A stretch of 64,000 nt of DNA from the NCBI RefSeq assembly GCF_039522935.1, contig NZ_BAAAEI010000001.1, positions 124,001-188,000 of the forward strand. Reading direction: 5' to 3'. The translations under genes were made by a program, and so were the position numbers. Below the pieces are notes generated by a model. It saw nothing but the letters and a program-made list of their open reading frames with translations, was not told where the DNA came from and did no database searches. Shown here piece after piece: positions 9,561-18,981 of the stretch. The DNA comes from Bowmanella denitrificans (GTDB lineage: Bacteria > Pseudomonadota > Gammaproteobacteria > Enterobacterales > Alteromonadaceae). Numbering within the stretch: position 1 is the first letter of the stretch; the number at the start of each line of letters is the position of its first letter.

Positions 9561-12284
9561 CTACTGACGATAACGGACCGACAGACCGAAGGAACGGCCA
9601 ATCACGTCGTAATCGCTAACTGTGCCAAACAGGTTGGCGGCAGATTCCGGCTTAGGTGGCTCTTTGTCGAACAGGTTGTCGACGCCGAAGGTCAGTTGCA
9701 GTGCATCTGATACCTGCCAGGACGCGGCCAGATCGATGTAATTCTGTGCCGAGATGCTGTCGGTGGCATCCAGCGCATTCACTACATCACCAATCCGACG
9801 CCAGCTAAGCTGCACATTCACATCATCAAGGTACAGGTCAACGGCAGCACGATGGCGATAATCGGCTTGCAGGATGCTGGCAAAGTCACCGGTACAGGCG
9901 GTGCCAAAGGTGCCTTTACAATCACGGGCGGCCACGGTGGCATTGTCCTGACGTTCCTGTTTGGTCACCACATTGCCCTGATAGCTCAGTTGCAGTGTTT
10001 CACCAAAGCCCAGTACTGAGTCAAAACGATAACGCATGCCGATATCAACACCCGACTGCTGCAGGGTCGCCAGGTTCAGATCGTTAACCAGGGTCTGACT
10101 GATAAGACCGGTGTTAGGATCGCGCAGCACCGCACCACAGAGTGGGTTGTCGGCTACCGGGTTATCGATATAGCAGTTGGTCAGTGCAGCAATGGGCTGA
10201 ATCTGACTAACTGCATCATTAATCTCGATATCGTAATAATCCAGGGTCAGATCAAAACCGTCGATATAGTCCGGGGTATACACCAGGCCCACCGTGTAGG
10301 TAATGGCTTCTTCAGGGCGAATATCGGGGTTGCCGCCAAAGGTATAAATGGCTTTGGAAGAATCAAACGCCGTGCCCGGGGCCGGTGCACCAAAGCGAGC
10401 GCATTGCTCGGCATTACCACGGCCATCCAGGCATGGGTCACCGTCGAAACGTCCACCCAGGCGTGGTACGAACTGTGCGCTGTTTTCGTCAAACAAGGCC
10501 AGTGACAGCGCCGTTTCAGGTCCGGCAAATTCACCCAGGTTTGGTGCACGAATGGCGGTCTGGCGGGTTGCGCGCAAACGCAGATCGTCGTTAATCGTCC
10601 AGCTCAGCCCCAGTTTATTGGTATTGGCCGAATCGGTATTGGAATAATCAGATGTGCGATAAGCACCTTCCAGGTTCAGTTCCTGAATAAAGGGCAGATC
10701 CACCAGCAAGGGCACCAGTAGTTCGGCATAGAATTCTTTGGAATCAAACTCCGCATCCATATCGAAAATGCCACCCAGGCCATAGGCGGTGCCGCTACGC
10801 AGCGCGCTGCCTGCGGTTTGAATACCATGCTCTTTACGGTATTCATAGCCCACCGCGTAGCTTAACGGGCCAGCCGGCATTTCAAACAGGCCAAGGGTAT
10901 CGCCGGAGAAGGTCAGAGCGACAATACTTTGCTCACGCTGACGGTCGGAATGCAATACCGGATTGCTCAGGCTGCTGAAATCGGCGCCGGGGCCAAAAAT
11001 ATCGACACTGTTGGCCAGCGCAGCGAAACGGCTGTTACCGGCCGCATCCAGACGTACACCATTGTTGTACACCGTGGCTTTACCGTCGGTACGACCGTAC
11101 TGACCATACAAATCCCAGGCAATATTGTCATTAATGTCACCACGCAGACCCAGTTGGAACTGCAAGGTATTGCGGGTGGTTTTGGTATGTTGCAAACCCA
11201 GGCCCAGATTACGCTCCACGTTAACCAGTGCTTCGCCATTGGCATCGAAGGTCAGCAGGTTACGGAATTCATCGGTAATAAAGGCATTATCGGCACTGAT
11301 ACGCACCTGTTCATTCACCGCTACCGGCGTCTGACCAGTGGAGCCTGCACCTGTCACCCGCACCTGAGTAAACATGGCGCGACCATATGCTTCTACGCTG
11401 TCGGCCAGATCATAGCCAAAGAATACCCCGGCGCTTAAACGCTTCATGGGCTGGATCAGATAGCGTTGTGAGGTCACATCCAGGGTTTGGCGGCTGTTCG
11501 CCAGTGAGCCGCTTTCGTCAAAGGCAAAGAAATTACCACTGGCCACATCGGTAAAATTACCGCCTGTACCGGCCACCAGGGTTTTAGTGTCAGAGGTGAA
11601 ATCACGTTCACCGGCCAGCAATTCCTGACGCTCGGAATACCCCATATAACCGGTAACATGGCCGCGGCCGTCGTGAATATCGCCACCGAATATGGCATCC
11701 ATATTGAACTGCTCAGCGCCGCCCTTAGGCATTTCATAGCTGCTGGACAGTTCCAGGCCTTCATATTGGTCATCAAGAATAAAGTTAACCACACCGGCTA
11801 CCGCATCGGCACCATAAATTGCTGCAGCACCGCCGGTCAGCACATCAACACGTTTAATCAAACCGGCCGGAATGCTGTTGAGATCCACCGAGTTGCGGAA
11901 GCTGAACGGCGTGGCACGGGTACCGTTGATCAGCACCAGCGTACGGTTCTGGCCTAATCCACGCAAATCCAGGGTAGACGAGCCCAGTGAATCCCCCACA
12001 GTGGCGCCGGTGCTGTTGGCCCCTGCGGCAGCCTGAGGCAACTTGGCAGTGATGTCTTCCACATTAACGGCGCGATCCAGTTGCAACTGAGTCTTTTCAA
12101 TGGTGGTGACCGGGCTGGTGGCCGCCAGTTCGCTGCGGGCGATACGCGAACCCGTTATCTGAATAATTTCAGCGGCTTTTTCAGCACTGTCCTGGGCCAT
12201 TGCACTGCCCACCACACCGAATTGCGCCATCAGGGCCGTTGTCGCACTACAGGCCAACAACCTGGTTATCTTGTTCTTTTTCAT
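9561..12284 (-). CDS. TonB-dependent outer-membrane receptor (glycan locus)
   Basis: This is a 907-residue outer-membrane active transporter. A signal peptide ending AMA is followed by the plug (about 40-170: IIQITGSRIARSELAATSP, VLINGTRATPF, GGAAAIYGADAVAGVVNFIL) and a 22-strand barrel with the terminal aromatic strand SFGLSVRYRQ. It has a dedicated terminator and is divergent from anmK. Its position beside GH92 enzymes and the HutC regulator suggests import of mannose- or GlcNAc-containing oligosaccharides (inference). No SusD-like partner is visible, as expected outside Bacteroidetes. Confidence 0.9.
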   Translation of the reverse strand: MKKNKITRLLACSATTALMAQFGVVGSAMAQDSAEKAAEIIQITGSRIARSELAATSPVTTIEKTQLQLDRAVNVEDITAKLPQAAAGANSTGATVGDSLGSSTLDLRGLGQNRTLVLINGTRATPFSFRNSVDLNSIPAGLIKRVDVLTGGAAAIYGADAVAGVVNFILDDQYEGLELSSSYEMPKGGAEQFNMDAIFGGDIHDGRGHVTGYMGYSERQELLAGERDFTSDTKTLVAGTGGNFTDVASGNFFAFDESGSLANSRQTLDVTSQRYLIQPMKRLSAGVFFGYDLADSVEAYGRAMFTQVRVTGAGSTGQTPVAVNEQVRISADNAFITDEFRNLLTFDANGEALVNVERNLGLGLQHTKTTRNTLQFQLGLRGDINDNIAWDLYGQYGRTDGKATVYNNGVRLDAAGNSRFAALANSVDIFGPGADFSSLSNPVLHSDRQREQSIVALTFSGDTLGLFEMPAGPLSYAVGYEYRKEHGIQTAGSALRSGTAYGLGGIFDMDAEFDSKEFYAELLVPLLVDLPFIQELNLEGAYRTSDYSNTDSANTNKLGLSWTINDDLRLRATRQTAIRAPNLGEFAGPETALSLALFDENSAQFVPRLGGRFDGDPCLDGRGNAEQCARFGAPAPGTAFDSSKAIYTFGGNPDIRPEEAITYTVGLVYTPDYIDGFDLTLDYYDIEINDAVSQIQPIAALTNCYIDNPVADNPLCGAVLRDPNTGLISQTLVNDLNLATLQQSGVDIGMRYRFDSVLGFGETLQLSYQGNVVTKQERQDNATVAARDCKGTFGTACTGDFASILQADYRHRAAVDLYLDDVNVQLSWRRIGDVVNALDATDSISAQNYIDLAASWQVSDALQLTFGVDNLFDKEPPKPESAANLFGTVSDYDVIGRSFGLSVRYRQ

Positions 12285-12307
12285 CTCACTTCCTCTGCGT
12301 TATGCCA

Positions 12308-12356
12308 ATGGTATTAAATTGGTATTAAAAAATTCTGATACATCAGATACCATTAG
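12308..12356. promoter_or_regulatory. Candidate GntR/other operator region between receptor and anmK
   Basis: Two direct TGGTATTAAA-type half sites (12308-12328) and a perfect palindrome TCTGATACATCAGA (12334-12347) followed by ATACCA lie just upstream of the receptor start. GGTAT/ATACC half sites fit HutC-type GntR operators. Assignment to the regulator at 8662-9405 is inference. Confidence 0.4.
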
Positions 12357-12513
12357 TCAAACCGAGTGGTCGGAAAAAGCGCCCTTTTTATCTCGGTCAA
12401 AAATAACACCAGGCAGCAACAGTAAGGTTTACAAAGGGTTAACCCTTTGCTTACAAACTGCGTTATGCTGTGCTGGCGGGCAGATAATACCAATTTCCAG
12501 CAGGAGAGCGTCA

Positions 12514-13716
12514 ATGCACAGGCATATCGAGAAACTTCACGACATTTCAGCCAAATCTGAGCGACTGATTATCGGCCTGATGAGTGGTACATCCCTGGAT
12601 GGATTGGATGTCGCCTTGTGCAAAATCAGCGGTGATGGTTTGCAAAGCCAGGTGGAATTGCTGCAATTCTGCACCGTTGAGTATGACGACATATACCGTA
12701 GTCGTATTCGGGATATCTTTTCCCGACGTGATGTGGACCTGCAGCAGGTCTGCCTGCTCAATCCCTGGATTGGTACCCTGCATGGTGACATGGTGCTGCA
12801 GTGCCTGGCCAAGTGGCACATCCGGCCAGAGGACGTTGATCTGGTGGCCAGCCATGGCCAGACCATCTTCCACGCCCCACGTTCACTGCACGGCATCAAC
12901 GCCATGCCTAACGCCACCCTGCAAATTGGTGACGGCGACCACCTGGCGGTGAAAACCGGCATTATTACCTTAAGCGATTTTCGTCAGAAACATATTGCTG
13001 CGGGTGGCGAAGGCGCACCGCTGGCGGTGTACGGTGATTATCTGATCTTTGCCAGCGCTACCCAGAATCGCGTAATGCTGAATATGGGCGGTATCGCCAA
13101 TTTTACCTTCCTGCCCGCCAGCCTGGACGCCCAGGCCGTATTCAGTACCGATGTAGGCACAGGTAACACCTTGATGGACGCCTATGTGCAAAAACATTTT
13201 GCGCCGCAAATCTATGACGCCGATGCGGCCATTGCCCGCGCCGGTGTGATTCACCCCACATTGCTCAGCGCCCTGAAAGACCATGCCTTCTTTGCCCAGG
13301 GCTTCCCCAAAACCACCGGACCAGAGCTGTTTAACCTGGCCTATCTGGCCCGCGCCCAGCAGCAAAGCAACACCGAAAGCCTCAGCCATGAAGATGTGAT
13401 GGCCACCCTGAATCGCTTTTCTGCCGATATGATAGTGGATGCGCTGAACCGCTGCGCCGGGCAACTGGGGGAATACCACCTGTACGGCAGTGGTGGCGGC
13501 GTACACAACCCGCTGTTAATGGACAATATCCGCAGCCAGTTGCCCCAGGTTCAGGTGCATTCCACCAATGAGCTGGGCATCAACCCGGACGCCAAAGAAG
13601 CGGTGCTGTTTGCCCTGTTAGCCAACGAATGTGTGGCCGGCGGCAAGGCCCAGTTTGGCAATGCCCGTGAAGGCATTCCTACTGTCACTATGGGTAAGGT
13701 TAGCTTTGCTGATTGA
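12514..13716 (+). CDS. anmK: Anhydro-N-acetylmuramic acid kinase
   Basis: This cytoplasmic kinase converts 1,6-anhydro-MurNAc plus ATP to MurNAc-6-phosphate in peptidoglycan recycling. About 400 residues are read from ATG 12514, which follows AGGAG; the frame stays open upstream but without family sequence. Motifs include the ATP-binding IGLMSGTSLDGLDVAL, ASHGQTIFHAP, LNMGGIANFTFLP, STDVGTGNTLMDAY and the C-terminal LYGSGGGVHNPLL. It ends EGIPTVTMGKVSFAD. A detached copy of the last ~40 codons lies 2.4 kb downstream. Its place beside the glycan receptor may reflect shared amino-sugar control. Confidence 0.93.
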   Translation: MHRHIEKLHDISAKSERLIIGLMSGTSLDGLDVALCKISGDGLQSQVELLQFCTVEYDDIYRSRIRDIFSRRDVDLQQVCLLNPWIGTLHGDMVLQCLAKWHIRPEDVDLVASHGQTIFHAPRSLHGINAMPNATLQIGDGDHLAVKTGIITLSDFRQKHIAAGGEGAPLAVYGDYLIFASATQNRVMLNMGGIANFTFLPASLDAQAVFSTDVGTGNTLMDAYVQKHFAPQIYDADAAIARAGVIHPTLLSALKDHAFFAQGFPKTTGPELFNLAYLARAQQQSNTESLSHEDVMATLNRFSADMIVDALNRCAGQLGEYHLYGSGGGVHNPLLMDNIRSQLPQVQVHSTNELGINPDAKEAVLFALLANECVAGGKAQFGNAREGIPTVTMGKVSFAD

Positions 13717-13907
13717 GTAACTTGCTGAGCACAATGAGGTAAATTGGGCGAACATACTGTTCCCCCTGCCAGACAGAGGGGCATAGCCATACTGCGATTA
13801 ACACTATGTTAAGCCCCCTATCGGGCGACGCCGAGCCTGCCGATGGCTCATCACATCAGGTTGCAGGCTGGCGACTTCACTAGATAGATCGAACGGTAGT
13901 CACCGAT

Positions 13908-15803
13908 TTAAGGCGTACATCCTAGATTTGTCTGTAACCCATTCCATCCGCTGCCCATTCCGCTCATAGGCAATCGTTTAGCCAGGGCTTCAGCATGGCT
14001 GCCGGAAACAAACAACGGTGCATGGGCCAGTTGTGGCGTTCCTTCATACTGTGCAGGATTCCCCCCGGAAAACAGTGCCACAAACTGTCCATCAGGATGT
14101 GGGTTGTAAACCGGTCTTGCATAATTGTATTCACACAATCCGTTCAGATACCCCGGTGCCCCGGGTACTGCACTTGATGAAGGTGTTAATGCAACCAAGT
14201 TTGTATAGCCTGGACTGCCAGGCACAATCTGAACTGACACCATTTGCCCTCCGGCAAGAATGTTGTTCTTAGTGTCAGGCGTATGCGGATAAATCACGCG
14301 GATATCGTTGGAAGACCGAACATAGAAAGAGCCGGATGAATAGTTGTGATCAACAGAGTCTGAAATTCTGGCCATCTGCCATGCCGAGCCATTCCAATAT
14401 GCCTGGGCCAGATAATGGTCATGATCTTTATGTGGCACATGAGTATCATTGCCAAGGTTTTTCGCCAGCACCCCAACATACAGGATTAATGGCTTACCAT
14501 TCACCATCGTCACGTCCTTAACATAAACACCTCGTTCGGGCGTCGAAGGGTACTCTTTGACTGCCAGATTACTTAACCAAGGGTTTGACTGCGAAGACGT
14601 TGTATAGCTAATCGGCAAACTGGCAGGTACCGGGTTAGTGTTACCCACTTCCCATCTTTTCCAAACGCTACCGTCCAGCAACAAGGCATAAAGATTCGTT
14701 CTGTTGTCAATGCTGCCATCTGGGTGGTAATTGAACGCCACCACAATTTTATTACCAACCTTATTTGCCACAGCATAATGCGCATGGTGAGAAAGCACCC
14801 TGATGTTCTTCATCCTGGCCTTAGTTGCTGCACTCGCTCCGTTAACTTGCAATTCAGCTGTATACAGGTTTCTGCGACCACTCTTACCATAGACGGAATA
14901 CACCAATCTAAAGTGATCATTCATCCAAAACATTTTTGGATAAGCAATGCCCCTGTATTGTGGAGAAGATCCACTTCCATCGCAGCCGTATGTGGAGGTA
15001 TTTTGCACACCTGCAGGCAAATTAAGACAGCCGCTGTAGTCAACATTGTCGGGAGAAATATCGATAAAGGAGTCGAGCGCATTAGTTGAGCTTGCCAAAT
15101 TCACACTCTTATATAAAAAAGAGCCTCTTTTAGCCGACCGCCCAGCAATTAATACATATAAATATCCGTTGCCATCAATACCGATAACCGCATTATCATG
15201 TGGGTCGTCTGTGTATTTGCTATGTATCAGAACCGGCTTTTCTACCACAATGTTGCCATTTGTCTGATGTTTGGCACGGCTGACAAAAATAGACAGGGCA
15301 CTGGACTTTTTGGTGCCATCAAGGGTCCATTTAAACCTGTCTGTAGTAGTCACTTCGCCGACATTTCCCGAACCATGCGTAGACGCAACTGTAGTCGGCG
15401 CGCTGGATAAGGTTGCACTACCGGAATACACAAAATAGGTATAGTCGCCATGTCTGATGGCAACAGGAGCATGCTTAGCAGTATAGGTGGCTAAATTGCC
15501 AGAATACTTGGAAACATTAGGGGAGGTACCATCCAAATCCAAGCCGGTCTGACTGGCTGAATAGGTAGCCGGTAGACCATATGGAAAGCCAGAAAAGCCG
15601 TCCCTCGTTTCGTACTGTGTTAGTGAATGGTTTCCACCGCATCCATTGACATAGGTAACGCAATTCCCACTTTCGTCTTTTAAGTACTTGTAGACGTTGG
15701 CAGGGTCATCTTTTGGATTAACACCTATACCTATAGCGTTTCCAGATAACAACAGAAGTGCGGGTAAGATAACTTGTGCTTTCATAGCGCCGAAGTTCTT
15801 CAT
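13908..15803 (-). CDS. Secreted BNR-repeat beta-propeller protein (possible polysaccharide lyase relative)
   Basis: The 631-residue protein has a signal peptide (ending about residue 26) followed by a propeller with the BNR_4 pattern. The signatures are KHAPVAIRHGDYTYFVYSG (His about 111) and DDPHDNAVIGIDGNGYLYVL (His about 202), then repeated blades and a Cys-containing C-terminus. The two His-bearing motifs resemble those of propeller ulvan lyases of the PL24/PL25 type, so lyase activity on an anionic polysaccharide is possible, but this is inference. It lies alone between anmK and a detached anmK 3' fragment. ATG 15803 follows TAGGGA; a second Met six codons in is an alternative. Confidence 0.65.
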   Translation of the reverse strand: MKNFGAMKAQVILPALLLLSGNAIGIGVNPKDDPANVYKYLKDESGNCVTYVNGCGGNHSLTQYETRDGFSGFPYGLPATYSASQTGLDLDGTSPNVSKYSGNLATYTAKHAPVAIRHGDYTYFVYSGSATLSSAPTTVASTHGSGNVGEVTTTDRFKWTLDGTKKSSALSIFVSRAKHQTNGNIVVEKPVLIHSKYTDDPHDNAVIGIDGNGYLYVLIAGRSAKRGSFLYKSVNLASSTNALDSFIDISPDNVDYSGCLNLPAGVQNTSTYGCDGSGSSPQYRGIAYPKMFWMNDHFRLVYSVYGKSGRRNLYTAELQVNGASAATKARMKNIRVLSHHAHYAVANKVGNKIVVAFNYHPDGSIDNRTNLYALLLDGSVWKRWEVGNTNPVPASLPISYTTSSQSNPWLSNLAVKEYPSTPERGVYVKDVTMVNGKPLILYVGVLAKNLGNDTHVPHKDHDHYLAQAYWNGSAWQMARISDSVDHNYSSGSFYVRSSNDIRVIYPHTPDTKNNILAGGQMVSVQIVPGSPGYTNLVALTPSSSAVPGAPGYLNGLCEYNYARPVYNPHPDGQFVALFSGGNPAQYEGTPQLAHAPLFVSGSHAEALAKRLPMSGMGSGWNGLQTNLGCTP

Positions 15804-16092
15804 GGCAGGTCCCTACTTTTTTCATCATGAAAATTAAGTTGCAGCAAAGCCGTGGATGAAGAAACCCATTGGGGAGACTTTGCCCATTGCTCACTGCAGT
15901 CCATATTTGCCCAAACAACATTTGCAGGCAGATTGATACTACAGCAGGTATATGACATTGAGAATAGCTTGCTAACTTTCTGCACCAACTGAAGCTGACA
16001 AGGCCCGCCCACAACGTGCCTATTCAGCTTTGCCAGTGATGAGTTAAAGGTGCGGCTTTGGCTACCGCTGCATTGCCACTTGACCTGAGCCG

Positions 16093-16212
16093 CCGGATGG
16101 CAGGGAAGCGGCGGCATTGTTTGCCCCGCTGGCCAATGAATGTGTGGCCGGCGTCAGCGCCCGTGAAGGTATTCCTACTGTAACTATGGGTAAGGTTAGT
16201 TTTGTGGATTGA
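16093..16212 (+). pseudogene. Detached 3' fragment of anmK (40 codons)
   Basis: The plus-strand frame reads ANECVAG then AREGIPTVTMGKVSFVD and a stop, clearly homologous to the anmK C-terminus (ANECVAG ... EGIPTVTMGKVSFAD). It has one extra codon and a five-codon deletion relative to the intact gene, plus scattered silent and missense changes. No start or upstream kinase sequence is present. The rest of 15804-16241 holds no other convincing gene. Confidence 0.88.
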
Positions 16213-16241
16213 TAACACTGCCGGAAAGTAGCAAAGATTGG

Positions 16242-16583
16242 CTACTTAACCGGCAATATTATCGCCACTATATTACAGGAGGTATCCAGGGCCACTTTCA
16301 CGTTAGTACCGGCACTATAAGCAGATAACAGCATCGAAAACTCACGGTTCACATTGGCTCTGGCCGGGTTTAAGCACAGCATATTCCAGGATGGATTGCA
16401 GGTGCACTTACTGTAATCTATTTGTGGATTCTCGGCGGTTAGTTCGAACAATCGAAATGCAACTGAACTGCCATCATAACCGGAGGCCAGGTCGCCAACC
16501 TTACCTTCATACCAGCCGCTATTAGCCACCACCGAAAAGCTAAGAAAAAAACTAAGCATCAGAGAATATTTCAATTTCATCAT
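16242..16583 (-). CDS. Small secreted protein, array family (member A)
   Basis: The 113-residue protein starts with a signal peptide (cleavage near VVA-NS). The mature part follows the array pattern: an N-terminal strand WYEGKVGDLASGYDG, central Cys residues (CTCNPSW), a helix-strand unit REFSMLLSAYSAGTNVKVAL, a late Cys and a hydrophobic final strand VAIILPVK. It is divergent from the large Ig protein at 16743. Function is unknown. Similarity to the other small proteins of this region is by eye, mainly in the [LI]xAAxxxGxxVxI segment and Cys placement. Confidence 0.72.
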   Translation of the reverse strand: MMKLKYSLMLSFFLSFSVVANSGWYEGKVGDLASGYDGSSVAFRLFELTAENPQIDYSKCTCNPSWNMLCLNPARANVNREFSMLLSAYSAGTNVKVALDTSCNIVAIILPVK

Positions 16584-16742
16584 TCACAAAAACTCAACTT
16601 CAAATAAAAATCATAAAAACGCAGTAAAGTAGTCAGTTCCAAGGATGCAAGCAACCAGTAAACAACAGTGACATCCCAGCATTGTACCGATAGAATGCGA
16701 CTATAAAGAGTGTCTACATAGATTTCACTACAAGGACGTTGT

Positions 16743-18437
16743 ATGCGTTTGCCTGCCCGCTTAGCTTTGCTTGCTGCACCATTGATTATTTTGTGTACAA
16801 CATTGGCATACGCCAAAAACTATGTACCTATTATGGTCGGCGACATTGTGGTGTTTATTCCACAGGATACCCCGCCTGAGCCAAAAGCAGATATGCATAC
16901 ATTCAACTTTAGTGCTCAGGGTGGCCTGCACCAACTGTCTCACGAATCCAATACTTTGAATAATGACGAGGGTATTAGCGGGCTGGCAGAGGTCATTGTA
17001 GATATATTGCCTTATGCACCAATACCTGGCGTAGACTTAATTCGTTCTTCAGCCACCCAAATTCAATACGATATTCAACCAGGATATGTCGGCCAGTTCA
17101 GTTATAAGTATCGCCTGAAATATAAATTTCGCTCCACGGAATCTGAATACCATTATTCATCACCAACTGATGTCTTTGTAACATTCAGGCCTAGTTATAT
17201 CCCGCCAGGCAATCGTGCTCCTACGGCTAACACCGATAGAGCATCCATAATACTGGATCAACAATTCTGCAATCTGGATGCGGCAAGATTACATCTATGT
17301 AAAATAAATATAGATTTACTTGGCAATGATAGTGACCCAGATAGTGATCACATACAGTTTGTCAAACTGATTGCCAACCCCTATTTAAGCGGACCTACTG
17401 AGTTAAATGGGAAACATTATGACAACAGCACATACAGAGGTTTGATTAACCTTCAGACCAATGGTGTGGTTACCTATATACCAGGAACGAAGTTTTTTGA
17501 CCCAAATAACAATAGCCACTATGCAATTGGCCCCCAGGAAGACACCTTTGACTATGTAGTAGTTGATAGCTTTGGGCAAACAGGTCGGGGGTTAGTGCAC
17601 ATTACACTCAGTGGCTCAGTCCCTGAACCAGAACCTGAACCGTTTTTACAACCTGTGGTAAAAACGTTTAGATGGGAACCCGCCATTGTCGCCGTGGGGC
17701 AACCAACAACATTTCACTGGGACATAGAAAATGTAAAAGGCTGCTACGGAAACGGCAAGCCACGTGGTGCAAGTGGAACGTCAGGTCCGCACACCTACAG
17801 CAACCCAGAGGAATATACAACCGACTGGGTATGTACTACTTTAGATGATACAACTTTCAATCTAAAAGCAACGCGCAATGTTGTAAGCAGCAACGCTAAT
17901 TTACCCGTGGTTAAGCAATTTGAATGGAAACCCGCCGTCGTAGCGGTAGGAGAAGGCTCTACTTTTCATTGGAACATAGAGAATATAAAGGGCTGTATCG
18001 GCAAGTCAGAGCCACGTTTAGCCTCCGGGACTTCAGGACCCTGGACACACCCCACTCCTGGAATACTAGAAACAAATTGGACATGTACAGCCTTGGACAA
18101 TTCCACTTTCAACCTATCAGCCAATCGTGTAGTACGTGCGATAAATACTGGTGATAGTAATTTATTGGGCACATTAAAATGGGAGCCTAATGAATTAATT
18201 GTGGGCCACCCGGTCAGATTGTCGTGGAACTTCACCAATGCCAGCTCTTGTACGGTAACTGGTCCAGCTATAAATGGGACCGCACCTTTACATGGTAGCC
18301 AAACCTACACCCCATACAGCATCGGCGATATTGTCAGCAAATGGCAGTGCAAAAACAGTCAGGGTACCAGTCTTACTCCCAGAGAGGTCATATTAAAGGT
18401 TAAGCCTTTAGCCAGTTCTGTTTTACGCAAGAAGTAA
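16743..18437 (+). CDS. Large secreted protein with cadherin/Ig-like domains
   Basis: The 564-residue protein has a signal peptide (about 24 residues). Two beta-rich segments follow, one with the cadherin-like LLGNDSDPDSDHIQFV, then a PEPEPEP linker. Three tandem Ig-like repeats (about 305-550) open FRWEPAIVAVGQ, FEWKPAVVAVGE and LKWEPNELIVGH. Each has a Trp, a conserved FHW or LSW strand and a Cys pair. The last repeat resembles the C-terminal domain of the 1468-residue protein at 20147-24553. No membrane anchor is visible. It probably acts in adhesion or as a surface/extracellular scaffold (inference). Two small secreted proteins follow on the same strand. Confidence 0.7.
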   Translation: MRLPARLALLAAPLIILCTTLAYAKNYVPIMVGDIVVFIPQDTPPEPKADMHTFNFSAQGGLHQLSHESNTLNNDEGISGLAEVIVDILPYAPIPGVDLIRSSATQIQYDIQPGYVGQFSYKYRLKYKFRSTESEYHYSSPTDVFVTFRPSYIPPGNRAPTANTDRASIILDQQFCNLDAARLHLCKINIDLLGNDSDPDSDHIQFVKLIANPYLSGPTELNGKHYDNSTYRGLINLQTNGVVTYIPGTKFFDPNNNSHYAIGPQEDTFDYVVVDSFGQTGRGLVHITLSGSVPEPEPEPFLQPVVKTFRWEPAIVAVGQPTTFHWDIENVKGCYGNGKPRGASGTSGPHTYSNPEEYTTDWVCTTLDDTTFNLKATRNVVSSNANLPVVKQFEWKPAVVAVGEGSTFHWNIENIKGCIGKSEPRLASGTSGPWTHPTPGILETNWTCTALDNSTFNLSANRVVRAINTGDSNLLGTLKWEPNELIVGHPVRLSWNFTNASSCTVTGPAINGTAPLHGSQTYTPYSIGDIVSKWQCKNSQGTSLTPREVILKVKPLASSVLRKK

Positions 18438-18469
18438 TTTGAGCTGTGCCAAAATAAAGGAATTAGAAT

Positions 18470-18808
18470 ATGAAAAAGGCCCTACTATTTTCTGCCGCGT
18501 TATTATTGTCGACAAGCGCCAATGCTATTTCCATTTTTGAAGGAAAGATTGAGGCTATATTAGCCGGGCCAAACTATGGTGCCATGATGTACATTAAGAT
18601 AAACCGATCGACTGGCACGGTTCAAAACGAAGTGCAGAATTGTGACAATCCAAACCATGATTATATTGTTGATACATCAACGGAAAATGGCAAATTCTAT
18701 GCTGGCCTGATAATGGCAGCGTTTATGGCTGACAGAACCGTAAATATTCAAGGTTATGATGAGTGTTCAGGTGATGTTGAAATATTACGGTCTATTTGGG
18801 TGAAGTAG
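18470..18808 (+). CDS. Small secreted protein, array family (member B)
   Basis: The 112-residue protein has signal peptide MKKALLFSAALLLSTSANA. The mature part has FEGKIEAILAGPNYGAMMYIKI, a central Cys, the helix-strand unit FYAGLIMAAFMADRTVNIQG and a C-terminal CSGDVEILRSIWVK. It is closely patterned on member D (IT-KVLVGPDYGTKVFITV). It starts 32 bases after the Ig protein, so the two may be cotranscribed. Function is unknown. Confidence 0.75.
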   Translation: MKKALLFSAALLLSTSANAISIFEGKIEAILAGPNYGAMMYIKINRSTGTVQNEVQNCDNPNHDYIVDTSTENGKFYAGLIMAAFMADRTVNIQGYDECSGDVEILRSIWVK

Positions 18809-18981
18809 CGTTTAGTAAAGTTTTCGGAAAACTTTTTTCTAGGTTAGCTTATATTTCGCAAAGACTAATGCTTTTGGACTCAACGCGGCGAGACATGAAA
18901 TACCTTAATAGGGAAGTTTAAAATGAAAAATACTCTATTCTTTCAATTCACCTCTAACTATTCACTAAAGGAAGCTGCAAT

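Noticed and set aside
10929..11438. Plus-strand frame of 169 codons in the TonB receptor
   Set aside because: Shadow of the receptor gene; no ribosome site or domain.
15800..16117. Minus-strand 105-codon frame overlapping the BNR gene start by ATGA
   Set aside because: The overlap looks like coupling, but the sequence has no signal peptide or family pattern and runs into the anmK fragment on the other strand; kept as unlikely.
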